Below are positions 7,857 to 17,278 of a stretch of 64,000 bases of DNA, one piece after another (position 1 is the stretch's first letter; each line of letters begins with the position of its first letter). The notes under the pieces are model-generated. The model searched no databases and was not told the DNA's origin. It saw nothing but the letters and a program-made list of their open reading frames with translations. The stretch is taken from the NCBI RefSeq assembly GCF_904842695.1, contig NZ_CAJGWQ010000001.1, positions 248,001-312,000 on the forward strand, written 5' to 3'. Origin of the DNA: Gulosibacter hominis (GTDB taxonomy: Bacteria; Actinomycetota; Actinomycetes; Actinomycetales; Microbacteriaceae). A program made the translations under genes and the position numbers.

Positions 7857-8342
7857 CTAATGCTCAGCGTTCCAGCCGGATGCGGCCAACCGGATACCCC
7901 GCTCGTGATCGCCCTTTGCTCGCGCCACCCCGGCCGGGCTGGCGGCAACCTGCACCCAGGAGCCAGCAACATCGATGGCAAAGCTCCGGCGATGCGCGGT
8001 GCCCGATCGCTCATCGAACGCAGCAAAGTGACTGGCGAGCGCACCGTGTGGCCAATGATCGCTGATTCCGATGAATCCGGCCGAGCCATCCGCATCCGCC
8101 AACCAGGCCCGCAATGTTGCCGGAGTGTCGCAGCTGGCGACCAGCAGCCGCACGTCGAGTGAGCTGGCGAGACCGCTGAGCCCAGCGAGTTCTTGCAACT
8201 CACTACCGCACACGGGTGTGAAAGCGGCCGGTACAAACATCAGCAGCGAAGCCTCACCCGGCTTAAAAAGATCAATTGTGTCGCCTCGGTGTGTGCGCAC
8301 CGGAAATGGGGATGCGGCGCGGGCTGACACGGTCGGCTCCAT
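7857..8342 (-). CDS. Peroxiredoxin (AhpC/TSA family)
   Basis: Thiol peroxidase of 161 residues that reduces hydroperoxides using a reactive cysteine. The active-site signature P-A-A-F-T-P-V-C places the peroxidatic cysteine at residue 45; a second cysteine lies at residue 71 (ASCDTP). In the AhpE-like branch that I think is closest, the partner is often an external thiol, so the role of C71 is open. The ATG at 8342 has GGCGGAG at good spacing. The gene diverges from aceE and is not part of an operon here. Confidence 0.85.
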   Translation of the reverse strand: MEPTVSARAASPFPVRTHRGDTIDLFKPGEASLLMFVPAAFTPVCGSELQELAGLSGLASSLDVRLLVASCDTPATLRAWLADADGSAGFIGISDHWPHGALASHFAAFDERSGTAHRRSFAIDVAGSWVQVAASPAGVARAKGDHERGIRLAASGWNAEH

Positions 8343-8416
8343 ATTTGACTCCGCCCACCTTTACTACGAAAAATGCAGGGTTTGTTTGTTGAATGTGGCT
8401 AAGCTTGCAGCCGCAT

Positions 8417-8436
8417 ACTCTCACAACATTGAGAGT
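8417..8436. promoter_or_regulatory. Operator-like palindrome upstream of aceE
   Basis: Perfect inverted repeat ACTCTCA - 6 bases - TGAGAGT, 41 bases before the aceE start in the region shared with the divergent peroxiredoxin gene. The size and symmetry fit a dimeric repressor site; which regulator is unknown. Confidence 0.4.
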
Positions 8437-8476
8437 TCCCGTCAACTCTGACTCCGCTTCATGAAAGAGGTCACCA

Positions 8477-11206
8477 GTGGCTGTACACACGCAGGATCCC
8501 TACTCGGAAGATTTTGTCGATACCGATCCGCAAGAAACGGCCGAGTGGAAAGAGTCGCTCGACGCGCTGATCGATGAGCGCGGCCACCAGCGCGGCCGTG
8601 ACATCATGCTGGCGCTCCTTGAACGCTCGCGCGAACGCCTGCTGGGCGTGCCGATGGTTCCGGTAACCGACTATGTCAACACCATTGCCCCCGGCGACGA
8701 ACCCGAGTTTCCCGGTGATGAACAGCTCGAACGCACCTACCGCCGCTGGATCCGCTGGAACGCCGCACTCACCGTCCAGAACTCGCAGGATCCCGGCATC
8801 GCCGTGGGCGGCCACATCTCGTCATACGCTTCACAAGCGACGCTCTACGAGGTTGGCCTGAACCACTTTTTCAAGGGCTACGACCACCCGGACGGCCCCG
8901 ACCAGGTCTACTTCCAGGGGCACGCATCCCCCGGTAACTATGCCCGCGCGTTTCTCGAGGGGCGGCTGACCGCCGACCAGCTCAGTGGTTTCCGCCAGGA
9001 AGCATCGAAGGCGCCAAACGGTCTGCCGTCCTATCCGCACCCGCGCCTGATGGAAGACTTTTGGCAGTTCCCCACCGTGTCGATGGGTATCGGCCCGATG
9101 AACGCCATCTGGCAGGCTCATTTCAACAAGTACCTGACCAACCGCGGCATCAAGGATGTTTCGGGCTCGCATGTGTGGGCGTTCCTCGGCGACGGTGAGC
9201 TCGATGAACCCGAGTCGCGCGGTCAGCTGCAGTTCGCCGCAAATAACGAACTCGATAACCTCACCTTCGTCATCAACTGCAACCTGCAGCGTCTCGACGG
9301 CCCGGTTCGCGGTAATGGCAAGATCATCCAAGAACTCGAGTCGTTCTTCCGCGGCGCTGGCTGGAATGTCATCAAGGTGATCTGGGGACGTGAGTGGGAC
9401 GAGCTGCTCGAGCGTGACGAACACGGGGCACTGCGTCGCCTCATGAACGTCACTCCCGACGGTGACTTCCAGACCTACAAGGCCGAATCAGGCAAGTTCG
9501 TTCGCGATAATTTCTTCGCCCGTGACCCGCTCGCACTCAAACTCATCGAAAACTACACCGACGACCAGGTGTGGGGGCTCAAGCGCGGCGGCCACGACTA
9601 CCGCAAGATGTATGCCGCCTATAAGGCCGCGGTCGAGCACAAGGGCCAGCCCACGGTTATTCTCGCGCACACCATTAAGGGCTACGGTCTGGGCAGCCAC
9701 TTCGAGGGTCGTAACGCAACCCACCAGATGAAAAAGCTCACCATCGACGACCTCAAGCGGTTCCGCGATGGTATGCAAATTCCGATCTCGGATGCAGAGC
9801 TCGAGCGCGACATCTACAACGTGCCGTTCTACCGCCCAGATGACAACGACCCGGCACTCGAGTACATGATCGAGCGCCGTCGTGCACTTGGTGGCCCTGT
9901 TCCCGAACGCCGCTCGAAGTACACGCAGATCGACCTGCCCGACGACAAAACCTACGCGATTACCAAGAAGGGATCGGGGCACCAGGAAATCGCCAGCACG
10001 ATGGGCTTCGTCCGCCTGCTGAAGGAGCTCATGCGCTCGGGCGAGTTTGGCCGCCGAATCATCCCGATTATCCCGGATGAGGCGCGCACCTTTGGTCTCG
10101 ACTCGTTCTTCCCCACAGCGAAGATCTATAACCCGCGTGGCCAGCACTACATTGCCGTCGACCGTGAGCTACTGCTCGCCTACCGTGAGTCGCCGCAGGG
10201 CCAGCTCATGCACGTGGGAATTAACGAGGATGGTGCCACCTCGGCAATGATCGCGTCGGGCACCTCGTATTCGTCACACGGCGAGATCACGATCCCGATC
10301 TACATGTTCTACTCGATGTTCGGTTTCCAGCGCACCGGTGACGTATTCTGGGCGGCGGCCGACCAGATGACTCGCGGTTTTATCATCGGTGCCACCGCAG
10401 GACGCACCACCCTTACCGGTGAGGGCCTGCAGCACATGGACGGGCACTCGCACCTGCTGGCTTACACGAACCCGGCCGTTGTCAGCTACGACCCCGCCTA
10501 TGTGTACGAGATCGGCCACATCATGCGCGCCGGTATCGAGCGGATGTACGGCGGCAAGCACCCCGACCCGAATGTCATGTACTACATCACCATGTACAAC
10601 GAGCCGATGGTGCAGCCGGCCGAGCCCGAAAACCTCGATGTTGACGGCCTACTGAAGGGTATTTATTACCTGAACGCACCCGTGCGTAACGATGGCCCCG
10701 AGGCTCAGCTGATGGCTTCCGGTGTCGCAGTGCCGTGGGCACAGCACGCTCAGCAGCTGCTGAGCGACGACTGGGGCGTGCGTGCGCATGTCTGGTCGGT
10801 TACCAGCTGGAGCGAGCTGCGTCGCGAGGGTCTGGCGGCTGAGGAACACAACTGGACCCACCCGAGCGAGCCCCAGCGCGTGCCGTACCTCACCGACAAG
10901 CTCTCGGGTTCAAACGGTGTGTTCCTGGGCGTGAGTGACTACAACCACTCGCTTCCCGATATGGTTCGCCCGTTCGTGCCCGGCGACTATGTCACGCTCG
11001 GTGCTGACGGCTTCGGCATTTCCGACACTCGCCCCGCAGCCCGCCGCTTCTACAAGATCGACTCGCATTCGATCGTCGTGCGAGTGCTCGCCGAGCTTGC
11101 CCGTCGCGGTGAGATCGATCCCTCGGTCGTCCAGCAGGCGATTGATCGCTACGACCTGCACAACCCCGCTGCTGGCCAGTCGGGTACCGCGGGTGGCGAC
11201 GCCTAA
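8477..11206 (+). CDS. aceE: Pyruvate dehydrogenase E1 component, homodimeric type
   Basis: AceE decarboxylates pyruvate with thiamine diphosphate and passes the acetyl group to the lipoyl domains of E2, feeding acetyl-CoA into the TCA cycle and fatty-acid synthesis. The 909-residue length is that of the single-chain (alpha2) E1. The thiamine-diphosphate motif is present as [10 protein letters not shown] followed about 25 residues later by INCNLQ, and the substrate loop around [10 protein letters not shown] is conserved. Start is GTG, with AGAGG 6-8 bases upstream. Its position directly before the fatty-acid synthase cluster links acetyl-CoA supply to lipid synthesis. E2 and E3 genes are not in this window; lipA and lipB, needed for its partner E2, lie at 39.6-41.3 kb. 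Confidence 0.96.
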   Translation: MAVHTQDPYSEDFVDTDPQETAEWKESLDALIDERGHQRGRDIMLALLERSRERLLGVPMVPVTDYVNTIAPGDEPEFPGDEQLERTYRRWIRWNAALTVQNSQDPGIAVGGHISSYASQATLYEVGLNHFFKGYDHPDGPDQVYFQGHASPGNYARAFLEGRLTADQLSGFRQEASKAPNGLPSYPHPRLMEDFWQFPTVSMGIGPMNAIWQAHFNKYLTNRGIKDVSGSHVWAFLGDGELDEPESRGQLQFAANNELDNLTFVINCNLQRLDGPVRGNGKIIQELESFFRGAGWNVIKVIWGREWDELLERDEHGALRRLMNVTPDGDFQTYKAESGKFVRDNFFARDPLALKLIENYTDDQVWGLKRGGHDYRKMYAAYKAAVEHKGQPTVILAHTIKGYGLGSHFEGRNATHQMKKLTIDDLKRFRDGMQIPISDAELERDIYNVPFYRPDDNDPALEYMIERRRALGGPVPERRSKYTQIDLPDDKTYAITKKGSGHQEIASTMGFVRLLKELMRSGEFGRRIIPIIPDEARTFGLDSFFPTAKIYNPRGQHYIAVDRELLLAYRESPQGQLMHVGINEDGATSAMIASGTSYSSHGEITIPIYMFYSMFGFQRTGDVFWAAADQMTRGFIIGATAGRTTLTGEGLQHMDGHSHLLAYTNPAVVSYDPAYVYEIGHIMRAGIERMYGGKHPDPNVMYYITMYNEPMVQPAEPENLDVDGLLKGIYYLNAPVRNDGPEAQLMASGVAVPWAQHAQQLLSDDWGVRAHVWSVTSWSELRREGLAAEEHNWTHPSEPQRVPYLTDKLSGSNGVFLGVSDYNHSLPDMVRPFVPGDYVTLGADGFGISDTRPAARRFYKIDSHSIVVRVLAELARRGEIDPSVVQQAIDRYDLHNPAAGQSGTAGGDA

Positions 11207-11316
11207 AAAGGCGCTCCCTGTGACCTACTGGTTCGAGGTCGCAGCAGGCTGATCATCAATTGACGATCTTGCCGGTGGTGGGGTTGCTGACCACTTCCCC
11301 ATCACCGGCTCGGCAT

Positions 11317-12534
11317 ATGACTGAACTCACTCAAGATAAGCACGCAGCCATCACCTGGCTGCGCAGTATTACCGGCGATCTGAGCACCACGGTGCACAAG
11401 CGCATGGAGCAGCAGCTCCCGTGGTTTCTCGAGATGCCGCCGGGTCGCCGCTCGGCGGTGGGCCTTGTTGCCCAGGCAGGTATTGCCTCGTTCGTGCAGT
11501 GGTTTGAAAATCCGGATGCGGCCACCTGGGTTGCCCGTGACGTGTTCGATTCGGCGCCCCGCGAGCTACTGCGCTCGGTGAGTTTGCAGCAGACCCTGCA
11601 GCTGATCCGCGTTGTGGTGGATGTGTTTGAAGAGCGCACTCTGAACGCGCCGCAATCGATTCGCGAGGGTGTGCTGCGTTATTCGCGTGATGTCGCGTTC
11701 GCGGCCGCCGACGTGTACGCGCGTGCCGCTGAGGCACGCGGCCTGTGGGATGCGCGACTCGAGGCGCTGGTGGTCGATTCAATCCTCACCGGTGAGCACG
11801 ACAACGAGCTACCGAGCCGCGTGGCCGCGCTCGGGTGGCACGGCCACGGTGAGGTTGCGGTGTTGGTTGGCACCACCCCGCGTCAGATCGAGGTGGATCA
11901 GCTGCGCCGCACAGCCCGCCACAACCAGGCCGATCTGTTGGTTGGCGTGCAGGGAAGCCGGCTCGTGGTGGTGATGGGCAGGTCGAAGCCCGCCGCAGAC
12001 CTCGATGCCGAGCCGGTGCCGTTTTTACAGATCGCCCGCGCCATCGAGCCTGGTTTCGGTGAGGGACGCCTCGTACTCGGGCCGGAAGTGCCTTCGGTGG
12101 TGCAGGCGTCGCGGAGTGCTCGGGCAGCGCTCGCCGGCTTTTCGATTGTTGAGGCCTATCGACGCAGTGAGCGCCCGATGCTCGCCGACGATCTGCTTCC
12201 CGAGCGTGCGCTCGCCGGAGACTCGCTCGCGCGCCAGACGCTCGTGCAAAACCTCTATCGTCCGCTGGCGGATCACCAATCGGATCTTTTGCTGACGCTG
12301 TGGTGCTATCTCGATAATGGCCGGTCGCTTGAGGCCACGGCTCGTGAGTTGTTTGTGCATCCCAATACCGTGCGCTATCGCCTCAAGCGCATCACCGACC
12401 TCATTGGCTGGGATGCTACCGGCGCCCGCGAGGCGCTCGTGATGCAGTGCGCGCTCATCCTCGGGCAGATTGCCGACTCGGGTACTGCTGAAACGAACCG
12501 CCCGTTGTCTCGCTATCAGCGTCGCGATCGCTAG
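11317..12534 (+). CDS. fasR: PucR/CdaR-type transcriptional regulator of fatty-acid synthesis genes (FasR-like)
   Basis: A 405-residue regulator whose C-terminal part (about 345-395) is a PucR-type helix-turn-helix: LEATARELFVHPNTVRYRLK is the recognition region. The middle part resembles the GGDEF-like sensor domain of CdaR/PucR proteins. It lies 110 bases upstream of fabD-fabH-acpP-fabF. In Streptomyces coelicolor a PucR-like protein in the same position, FasR, activates that operon, so the same role is inferred here; it is not the same protein as TetR-type FasR of mycobacteria. I chose the ATG at 11317; a TTG at 11260 is possible but lacks a binding site. Symbol by position and family only. 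Confidence 0.75.
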   Translation: MTELTQDKHAAITWLRSITGDLSTTVHKRMEQQLPWFLEMPPGRRSAVGLVAQAGIASFVQWFENPDAATWVARDVFDSAPRELLRSVSLQQTLQLIRVVVDVFEERTLNAPQSIREGVLRYSRDVAFAAADVYARAAEARGLWDARLEALVVDSILTGEHDNELPSRVAALGWHGHGEVAVLVGTTPRQIEVDQLRRTARHNQADLLVGVQGSRLVVVMGRSKPAADLDAEPVPFLQIARAIEPGFGEGRLVLGPEVPSVVQASRSARAALAGFSIVEAYRRSERPMLADDLLPERALAGDSLARQTLVQNLYRPLADHQSDLLLTLWCYLDNGRSLEATARELFVHPNTVRYRLKRITDLIGWDATGAREALVMQCALILGQIADSGTAETNRPLSRYQRRDR

Positions 12535-12643
12535 GCCGAAGCGAACAGTTGCCGGCGCATTTAGTAGCCACCCACGAAGTTTTTGCGTTTTTCTTGAACA
12601 AAACCACCAAGCAATCGGCCAAATTCCTGGAAAGATAGTCATC

Positions 12644-13573
12644 ATGACCATTGCCGTGACATTCCCCGGCCAGGGATCGCAGAAGCCGGGTTTTCTCGAA
12701 CCCTGGCTCAGCGAATCCAAACACCGCGAAACTCTCGAGCGCGTCAGTGATGCTGTTGACATCGATCTCATCAAACACGGCACGGAATCGGATGCGGAAA
12801 CGATCCGCGACACGGCCGTTGCCCAGCCGCTCATTGTTGCCGCAGGCATCCTCGTTTGGGATGCGCTGGTAGCGCGCTCTGCTGATCAGCTCGCAGGAGT
12901 CGTGGTCGCCGGGCACTCCGTTGGTGAGATCTCGGCCGCCTACGCCGCCGGTGTTTTTGATGCCCCCACCGCCGTGCGGTTTGTCGCGCGCCGGGCAGAG
13001 CTCATGGCGGCAGATGCCGCTGCCACTCCGACCGGCATGGCGGCGGTGCTGGGTGGTGAACCGGATGCGGTTGTCGCGCAGCTCGAACAGCTGGGCGCCG
13101 CTGCCGCCAACTTCAATGGCGGTGGCCAGATCGTTGCAGCAGGCTCCCCCGAGACGCTGGCAGCGGTGCAGGCTGAACCACCGGCGGGTAGTCGAGTGAT
13201 CCCGCTCAAGGTTGCCGGGGCTTTCCACACGCGCTACATGGACCGCGCACACGACACCCTGGCTGCCGAGATCGAGCAGTTCGAGGTCGCCGGCCCGCAA
13301 CGCCCACTGCTCACCAATTTTGACGGTGCGCGCGTCGACTCTGGCATCCAATTCCGTCAGCTTTTGGTTGATCAGGTCAACCGTCCGGTGCGTTGGGACC
13401 GCTGCATGGAAACCCTCACGAAGCTTGGCGTATCCGGCCTGGTTGAGGCTGCCCCCAGCGGCACCCTGGTGGGTCTTGCCAAGCGCGCAATGCGCGGCAC
13501 TCCCACGGTGGCGTTGGCCTCGCCAGACGACCTCGAGGCGGTTGCAACACTGCTCGACTCCGCCGCCCAGTGA
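12644..13573 (+). CDS. fabD: Malonyl-CoA:ACP transacylase
   Basis: FabD moves malonyl groups from CoA to acyl carrier protein, providing the extender unit for type II fatty-acid synthesis. The 309-residue protein starts TIAVTFPGQGSQKPGF (the usual FPGQGSQ), has the nucleophile elbow GHSVGE with Ser92, and the second active-site residue His195 in the AFHT motif. The ATG at 12644 is chosen on the strength of GGAAAGA upstream and family alignment; the frame extends further back without support. It is followed after 29 bases by fabH. Confidence 0.95.
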   Translation: MTIAVTFPGQGSQKPGFLEPWLSESKHRETLERVSDAVDIDLIKHGTESDAETIRDTAVAQPLIVAAGILVWDALVARSADQLAGVVVAGHSVGEISAAYAAGVFDAPTAVRFVARRAELMAADAAATPTGMAAVLGGEPDAVVAQLEQLGAAAANFNGGGQIVAAGSPETLAAVQAEPPAGSRVIPLKVAGAFHTRYMDRAHDTLAAEIEQFEVAGPQRPLLTNFDGARVDSGIQFRQLLVDQVNRPVRWDRCMETLTKLGVSGLVEAAPSGTLVGLAKRAMRGTPTVALASPDDLEAVATLLDSAAQ

Positions 13574-13602
13574 TCGACAGCTTTACGAAAGGATCGTTCC
13601 GA

Positions 13603-14607
13603 ATGAGCGCACCAACCCTTAAGCAGGCCGTTGGTCACCCCTACACCCAGATTCTCGGTCTGGGGGCCTATCGCGGCGATACCGCGGTCGACAATCACGA
13701 ACTTGCCGGACCGATTGACTCGAGTGACGAGTGGATTCAGCAGCGCACCGGCATCATCACCCGTGCGCGGGAACGCGGCGGTAAAAACGTTATCGACATG
13801 GGTGTCATCGCCGCCCGCGAAGCAATCGACAAGGCCGGCATCACCCCCGACCAGATCGGCGCGGTGATTGTCGCCACGATCACCAATGTGATGCAGACCC
13901 CTGCGGCCGCCACTCGAATTTGTGCCGAGGTGGGCGCCGGGGATGCGGTCGCCTACGATATTTCGGCCGGTTGCGCCGGTTATTGCTACGGCATTGCACA
14001 GGCTGATGCGCTGGTTCGCTCGGGAGTTGCCGACTACGTGCTCGTGGTGGGCTCTGAAAAACTCAGTGACCTCGTCAACCCCACTGATCGGTCGATTTCA
14101 TTCCTGCTCGGTGACGGTGCCGGCGCCGCTGTGGTCGGGCCAGCTGACACGCCTGGTATCTCAAAGTCGGTGCTCGGCTCGGATGGCAGCAAGTGGGATG
14201 CCGTGGCGATGAGCGGTGAGCTGATGGCCTACCGGCGTGGTGAGGCTGAGTGGCCCTATCTGCGTCAGGATGGCCGCACGGTTTTCCGCTGGGCCGTGTG
14301 GGAGATGGCCAATGTGGCGCGTCAGGCGCTGGATGCAGCGGGCATCTCATCGGCGGATCTGGCCGCGTTCATTCCGCACCAGGCCAATATGCGCATCATT
14401 GATGAGTTTGCCAAGCAGCTCGAGGTGCCCGAAAACGTGGTGATTGCCCGCGATATCGCCACCACCGGTAATACCTCAGCCGCATCCATCCCGCTGGCAA
14501 CGCACGCGCTGCTGCAGGAGCATCCCGAACTGTCCGGTGGTCTCGCACTGCAGATCGGTTTTGGTGCCGGTCTCGCCTATGCTGCCCAGGTGGTGCGACT
14601 TCCCTAG
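13603..14607 (+). CDS. fabH: Beta-ketoacyl-ACP synthase III
   Basis: FabH starts fatty-acid chains by condensing an acyl-CoA primer with malonyl-ACP; in this group branched primers are common. The 334-residue protein has the full triad: Cys124 in SAGCAGYCYG, His259 in PHQANMR and Asn290 in TGNTSAAS. AAAGGA lies 9 bases before the ATG at 13603. It is the second gene of the fab operon, with a gap of about 118 bases before acpP. Confidence 0.95.
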   Translation: MSAPTLKQAVGHPYTQILGLGAYRGDTAVDNHELAGPIDSSDEWIQQRTGIITRARERGGKNVIDMGVIAAREAIDKAGITPDQIGAVIVATITNVMQTPAAATRICAEVGAGDAVAYDISAGCAGYCYGIAQADALVRSGVADYVLVVGSEKLSDLVNPTDRSISFLLGDGAGAAVVGPADTPGISKSVLGSDGSKWDAVAMSGELMAYRRGEAEWPYLRQDGRTVFRWAVWEMANVARQALDAAGISSADLAAFIPHQANMRIIDEFAKQLEVPENVVIARDIATTGNTSAASIPLATHALLQEHPELSGGLALQIGFGAGLAYAAQVVRLP

Positions 14608-14725
14608 GGCGGGCGGTTTCTCGCCGCTTTCAGCCAACACGCTTAGGTTTTATTTAAATCCCTATCCCCCGGCCGCGTCCGCATAAACTGGCACGGCCAC
14701 AATTCCATCAAGTAAGGAGAACCCC

Positions 14726-14977
14726 ATGGCCTTCTCGAACGAAGAGATCCTCGCTGGCCTCGCCGAGCTCGTTAACGAAGAGACCGGTATTGCAGCCGAC
14801 ACTGTGACCGCTGACAAGTCGTTCACCGACGACCTCGACATCGACTCGATTTCGATGATGACCATTGTTGTGAACGCCGAAGAAAAGTTCGACGTGAAGA
14901 TCCCCGACGCCGAGGTCGAAAACCTCAAGACCGTCCAGGACGCTGTCGACTTCATCGCTGGCGCACAGGCGAAGTAG
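14726..14977 (+). CDS. acpP: Acyl carrier protein
   Basis: An 83-residue acidic protein that carries growing acyl chains on a phosphopantetheine arm. The attachment site is Ser41 in the D-I-D-S-I-S motif (usual form DSLD). It has a strong AAGGAG site before the ATG. It sits between fabH and fabF, the standard actinobacterial order. Confidence 0.96.
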   Translation: MAFSNEEILAGLAELVNEETGIAADTVTADKSFTDDLDIDSISMMTIVVNAEEKFDVKIPDAEVENLKTVQDAVDFIAGAQAK

Positions 14978-15116
14978 TTTTTTGCTCGGATGTGGTCGGC
15001 CGCTACCAAATGGTCGACCACATCCCGCACCAGCGGGCAGCAGCCCGCTGCCAACAAGTCAGGCTTCCATTCGGTGTGGCACGGCTGCTGCATCGTTAAA
15101 CGAGTGAAAGCAACAA

Positions 15117-16364
15117 ATGAGTAAGAAGATCGTCATTACCGGCCTCGGTGCGTTTTCGCCGCTCGGTGCCACCGCTCCAGACAGCTGGGAGGCGCTGCTC
15201 CGTGGCGGTTCGGGTGCCCGGCCCATCGAACCCAAGGGCGTATTCGAATCAATTGAGCTTCCCGTAACCTTCGCTGCCAGCGTCGCAGTCGACCCCAGCG
15301 AAAAACTCGAGCGCGTCGTTGCCCGTCGCCTCGACCCCTCAAGCCAGTACGCGCTCATTGCCGGCCGCGAAGCATTCGCTGATGCTGGCCTCACCGAAGA
15401 TTCTGTCGACCCCGAGCGCCTGCTCGTCGACTGGGCAACCGGTATCGGCGGCGTGTGGTCGCTGCTTGATGCCTGGGACACGCTTCGTGAACGCGGTGCG
15501 CGCCGTGTGATGCCGCTGACCGTGCCCATGCTCATGCCGAATGCGGCTGGCGCTGCCATCGGTATGCATCTCAATGCTCGCGCCGGTATCCGCACTGCAG
15601 TGTCGGCCTGCGCTTCGAGCACCGAATCGATCATTCAGGCCTATGAGCACCTGCAGCAGGGGCTGGCGGATGTGGTCATCGCCGGTGGTTCTGAAGCGGC
15701 AATTCACCCGCTGCCGGTCGCCGCATTCGCCGCCATGCAGGCGCTGTCAAAACGTAACGACAACCCGGAGGCGGCCTCGCGCCCCTACGATGTCGACCGC
15801 GACGGGTTTGTGCTCGGTGAGGGTGCGGCGGCGCTCATCCTCGAAACCGAGGAACACGCGCTGGCCCGTGGCGCCAAGATTTATGCCGAGGTTGCCGGCG
15901 GTGGTATTACCGCCGATGCCTACCACATCACCGCTCCCGAGCCCGAGGGCCTGGGGGCATCGCGAGCAATTGAGCAGGCGCTGCGCGTGGCGGATGCGAG
16001 TCCCGAGGATATCGCGCACATTAACGCCCACGCCACCTCCACCCCCGTCGGCGATATCGCCGAGTACAACGCGTTTAAGCGAGTGCTCGGTGCCCGCGTT
16101 GATGAGGTGCCGGTGTCAGCAACTAAGGCCGCAACCGGACACCTCCTCGGCGGCGCCGGCGCTATTGAGGCCCTGTTCACGGCTCGGGCGCTGTCGGAGA
16201 ACTTGCTGCCACCGACCATCAACCTCGAAAACCAAGACCCCGAAATTGGTCTTGACGTGGTGACGAGCCCCCGCGAGGTGAATCTCGCAAGCGGTTCGCT
16301 GGCGGTTTCGACCTCGTTCGGATTCGGCGGTCACAACGCCGTGCTGGCGCTGCGAAAGATCTAG
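15117..16364 (+). CDS. fabF: Beta-ketoacyl-ACP synthase II
   Basis: FabF elongates acyl-ACP with malonyl-ACP in the cytosol. The 415-residue protein has the thiolase fold Cys-His-His triad: Cys165 in SACASSTES, one histidine in NAHATSTPVGD and the second in ATGHLLGGAGA. Length and order fit the family. It is the last gene of the fab operon and ends at a strong hairpin. Confidence 0.95.
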   Translation: MSKKIVITGLGAFSPLGATAPDSWEALLRGGSGARPIEPKGVFESIELPVTFAASVAVDPSEKLERVVARRLDPSSQYALIAGREAFADAGLTEDSVDPERLLVDWATGIGGVWSLLDAWDTLRERGARRVMPLTVPMLMPNAAGAAIGMHLNARAGIRTAVSACASSTESIIQAYEHLQQGLADVVIAGGSEAAIHPLPVAAFAAMQALSKRNDNPEAASRPYDVDRDGFVLGEGAAALILETEEHALARGAKIYAEVAGGGITADAYHITAPEPEGLGASRAIEQALRVADASPEDIAHINAHATSTPVGDIAEYNAFKRVLGARVDEVPVSATKAATGHLLGGAGAIEALFTARALSENLLPPTINLENQDPEIGLDVVTSPREVNLASGSLAVSTSFGFGGHNAVLALRKI

Positions 16365-16386
16365 CATCACTTCGTAATACACAAGG

Positions 16387-16430
16387 CAGTGGGCTCCCAC
16401 CGTATTCGGCGGGAGCCCACTGAGCTTTTA
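16387..16430 (+). terminator. Terminator of the fab operon
   Basis: Perfect 12-base stem CAGTGGGCTCCC / GGGAGCCCACTG (16387-16398 and 16411-16422), 12-base loop, then CTTTTA. It lies between the convergent fabF and DUF3145 genes and may serve both. Confidence 0.85.
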
Positions 16431-16519
16431 TGCGGGTCTTGACCACTCATTGAGACGAAAACCAGTCGTCGACAAGACCTCGCGCGGGTGCCGGGACTGC
16501 TCTCAGTTCTTGACGGCAG

Positions 16520-17023
16520 CTAGCCGACGCGATGCATCCAGGTCACCGGGCTGTCGTCACCGGCGAGTCGGAAGGGCTCGAGTTCTTCATCCCATGCCTG
16601 CCCCATTGCCAGGCGCAGTTCGCGGTGCAGCTCGGTGGCGTTACCGCCGGCCACCTCGAGTGCGTAGCGGATGCGTTCTTCGGGCACCACAACATTGCCG
16701 GCGGCGTCGGTCTGCACGAAAAAGATTCCGAGACCGGGTGTGTGCATCCAGCGGCCACCATCGGCCCCGTCGCTGGGGTCTTCGGTAACTTCGAAGCGCA
16801 GGTGTTCCCATCCGCGCAGTTCGGAGGCAATTTTTGCCCCGGTGCCCACCGGGCCCTCCCAGGCGTATTCGGCCCGCAGCGTGCCGGGAATTACCGGCTG
16901 TGCAATCCACGGCATAGTTGTGGGCACACCGGTTGCACGCCCGAGCCCCCATTCGACGTGTTGACACAGCGCGCGCGGCGCGGAATGCACGTAGAGCACA
17001 CCGCGCGTGTTCGGTGCAGTCAT
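16520..17023 (-). CDS. DUF3145 family protein
   Basis: A 167-residue soluble protein that matches the DUF3145 family as I remember it (N-terminal TRGVLYVHSAP and the WAIQPVIPG-like motif, here WIAQPVIPG). The family is restricted to actinobacteria, and its function is unknown to me. The ATG at 17023 has an excellent GGAGGAAAT site; the frame runs another 79 codons upstream without a better start and into the neighbouring hairpin, so the long version is rejected. It converges with fabF. Closeness to the fab operon may hint at lipid metabolism, but this is only context. Confidence 0.82.
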   Translation of the reverse strand: MTAPNTRGVLYVHSAPRALCQHVEWGLGRATGVPTTMPWIAQPVIPGTLRAEYAWEGPVGTGAKIASELRGWEHLRFEVTEDPSDGADGGRWMHTPGLGIFFVQTDAAGNVVVPEERIRYALEVAGGNATELHRELRLAMGQAWDEELEPFRLAGDDSPVTWMHRVG

Positions 17024-17215
17024 ATTTCCTCCAGTTTCACGGGTGGTACGTCTTCCCCTACGACCATTCCGTGACTGCAAGCTCTCGATCAGCACCTGTA
17101 TCAAGTTATCGACGCGTTCACGCGTAAACGTTTCTGCTGTCACCGGAATTATGCCTGACGCTACCCGTGAATGACAAGGGTGTAATCCATTCGTTCGGCG
17201 TGTTGCCAGGCAATA

Positions 17216-17263
17216 GTAAAAGGTGACCGGATGCATCCAGTAGCTGATGCATCCGGTCACCTT
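17216..17263 (-). terminator. Terminator of glgP, built from GGATGCATCC repeats
   Basis: Perfect 17-base stem: 17220-17236 pairs with 17247-17263, 10-base loop, followed on the minus strand by TTTTAC. It starts 16 bases after the glgP stop. The stem contains GGTGACCGGATGCAT, including the over-represented word GGATGC. Confidence 0.88.
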
Positions 17264-17278
17264 AACGGTGTGCTTGCG

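Noticed and set aside
17024-17260. 79-residue N-terminal extension of the DUF3145 protein
   Set aside because: Runs into the glgP terminator hairpin; the inner ATG has a near-perfect ribosome binding site.
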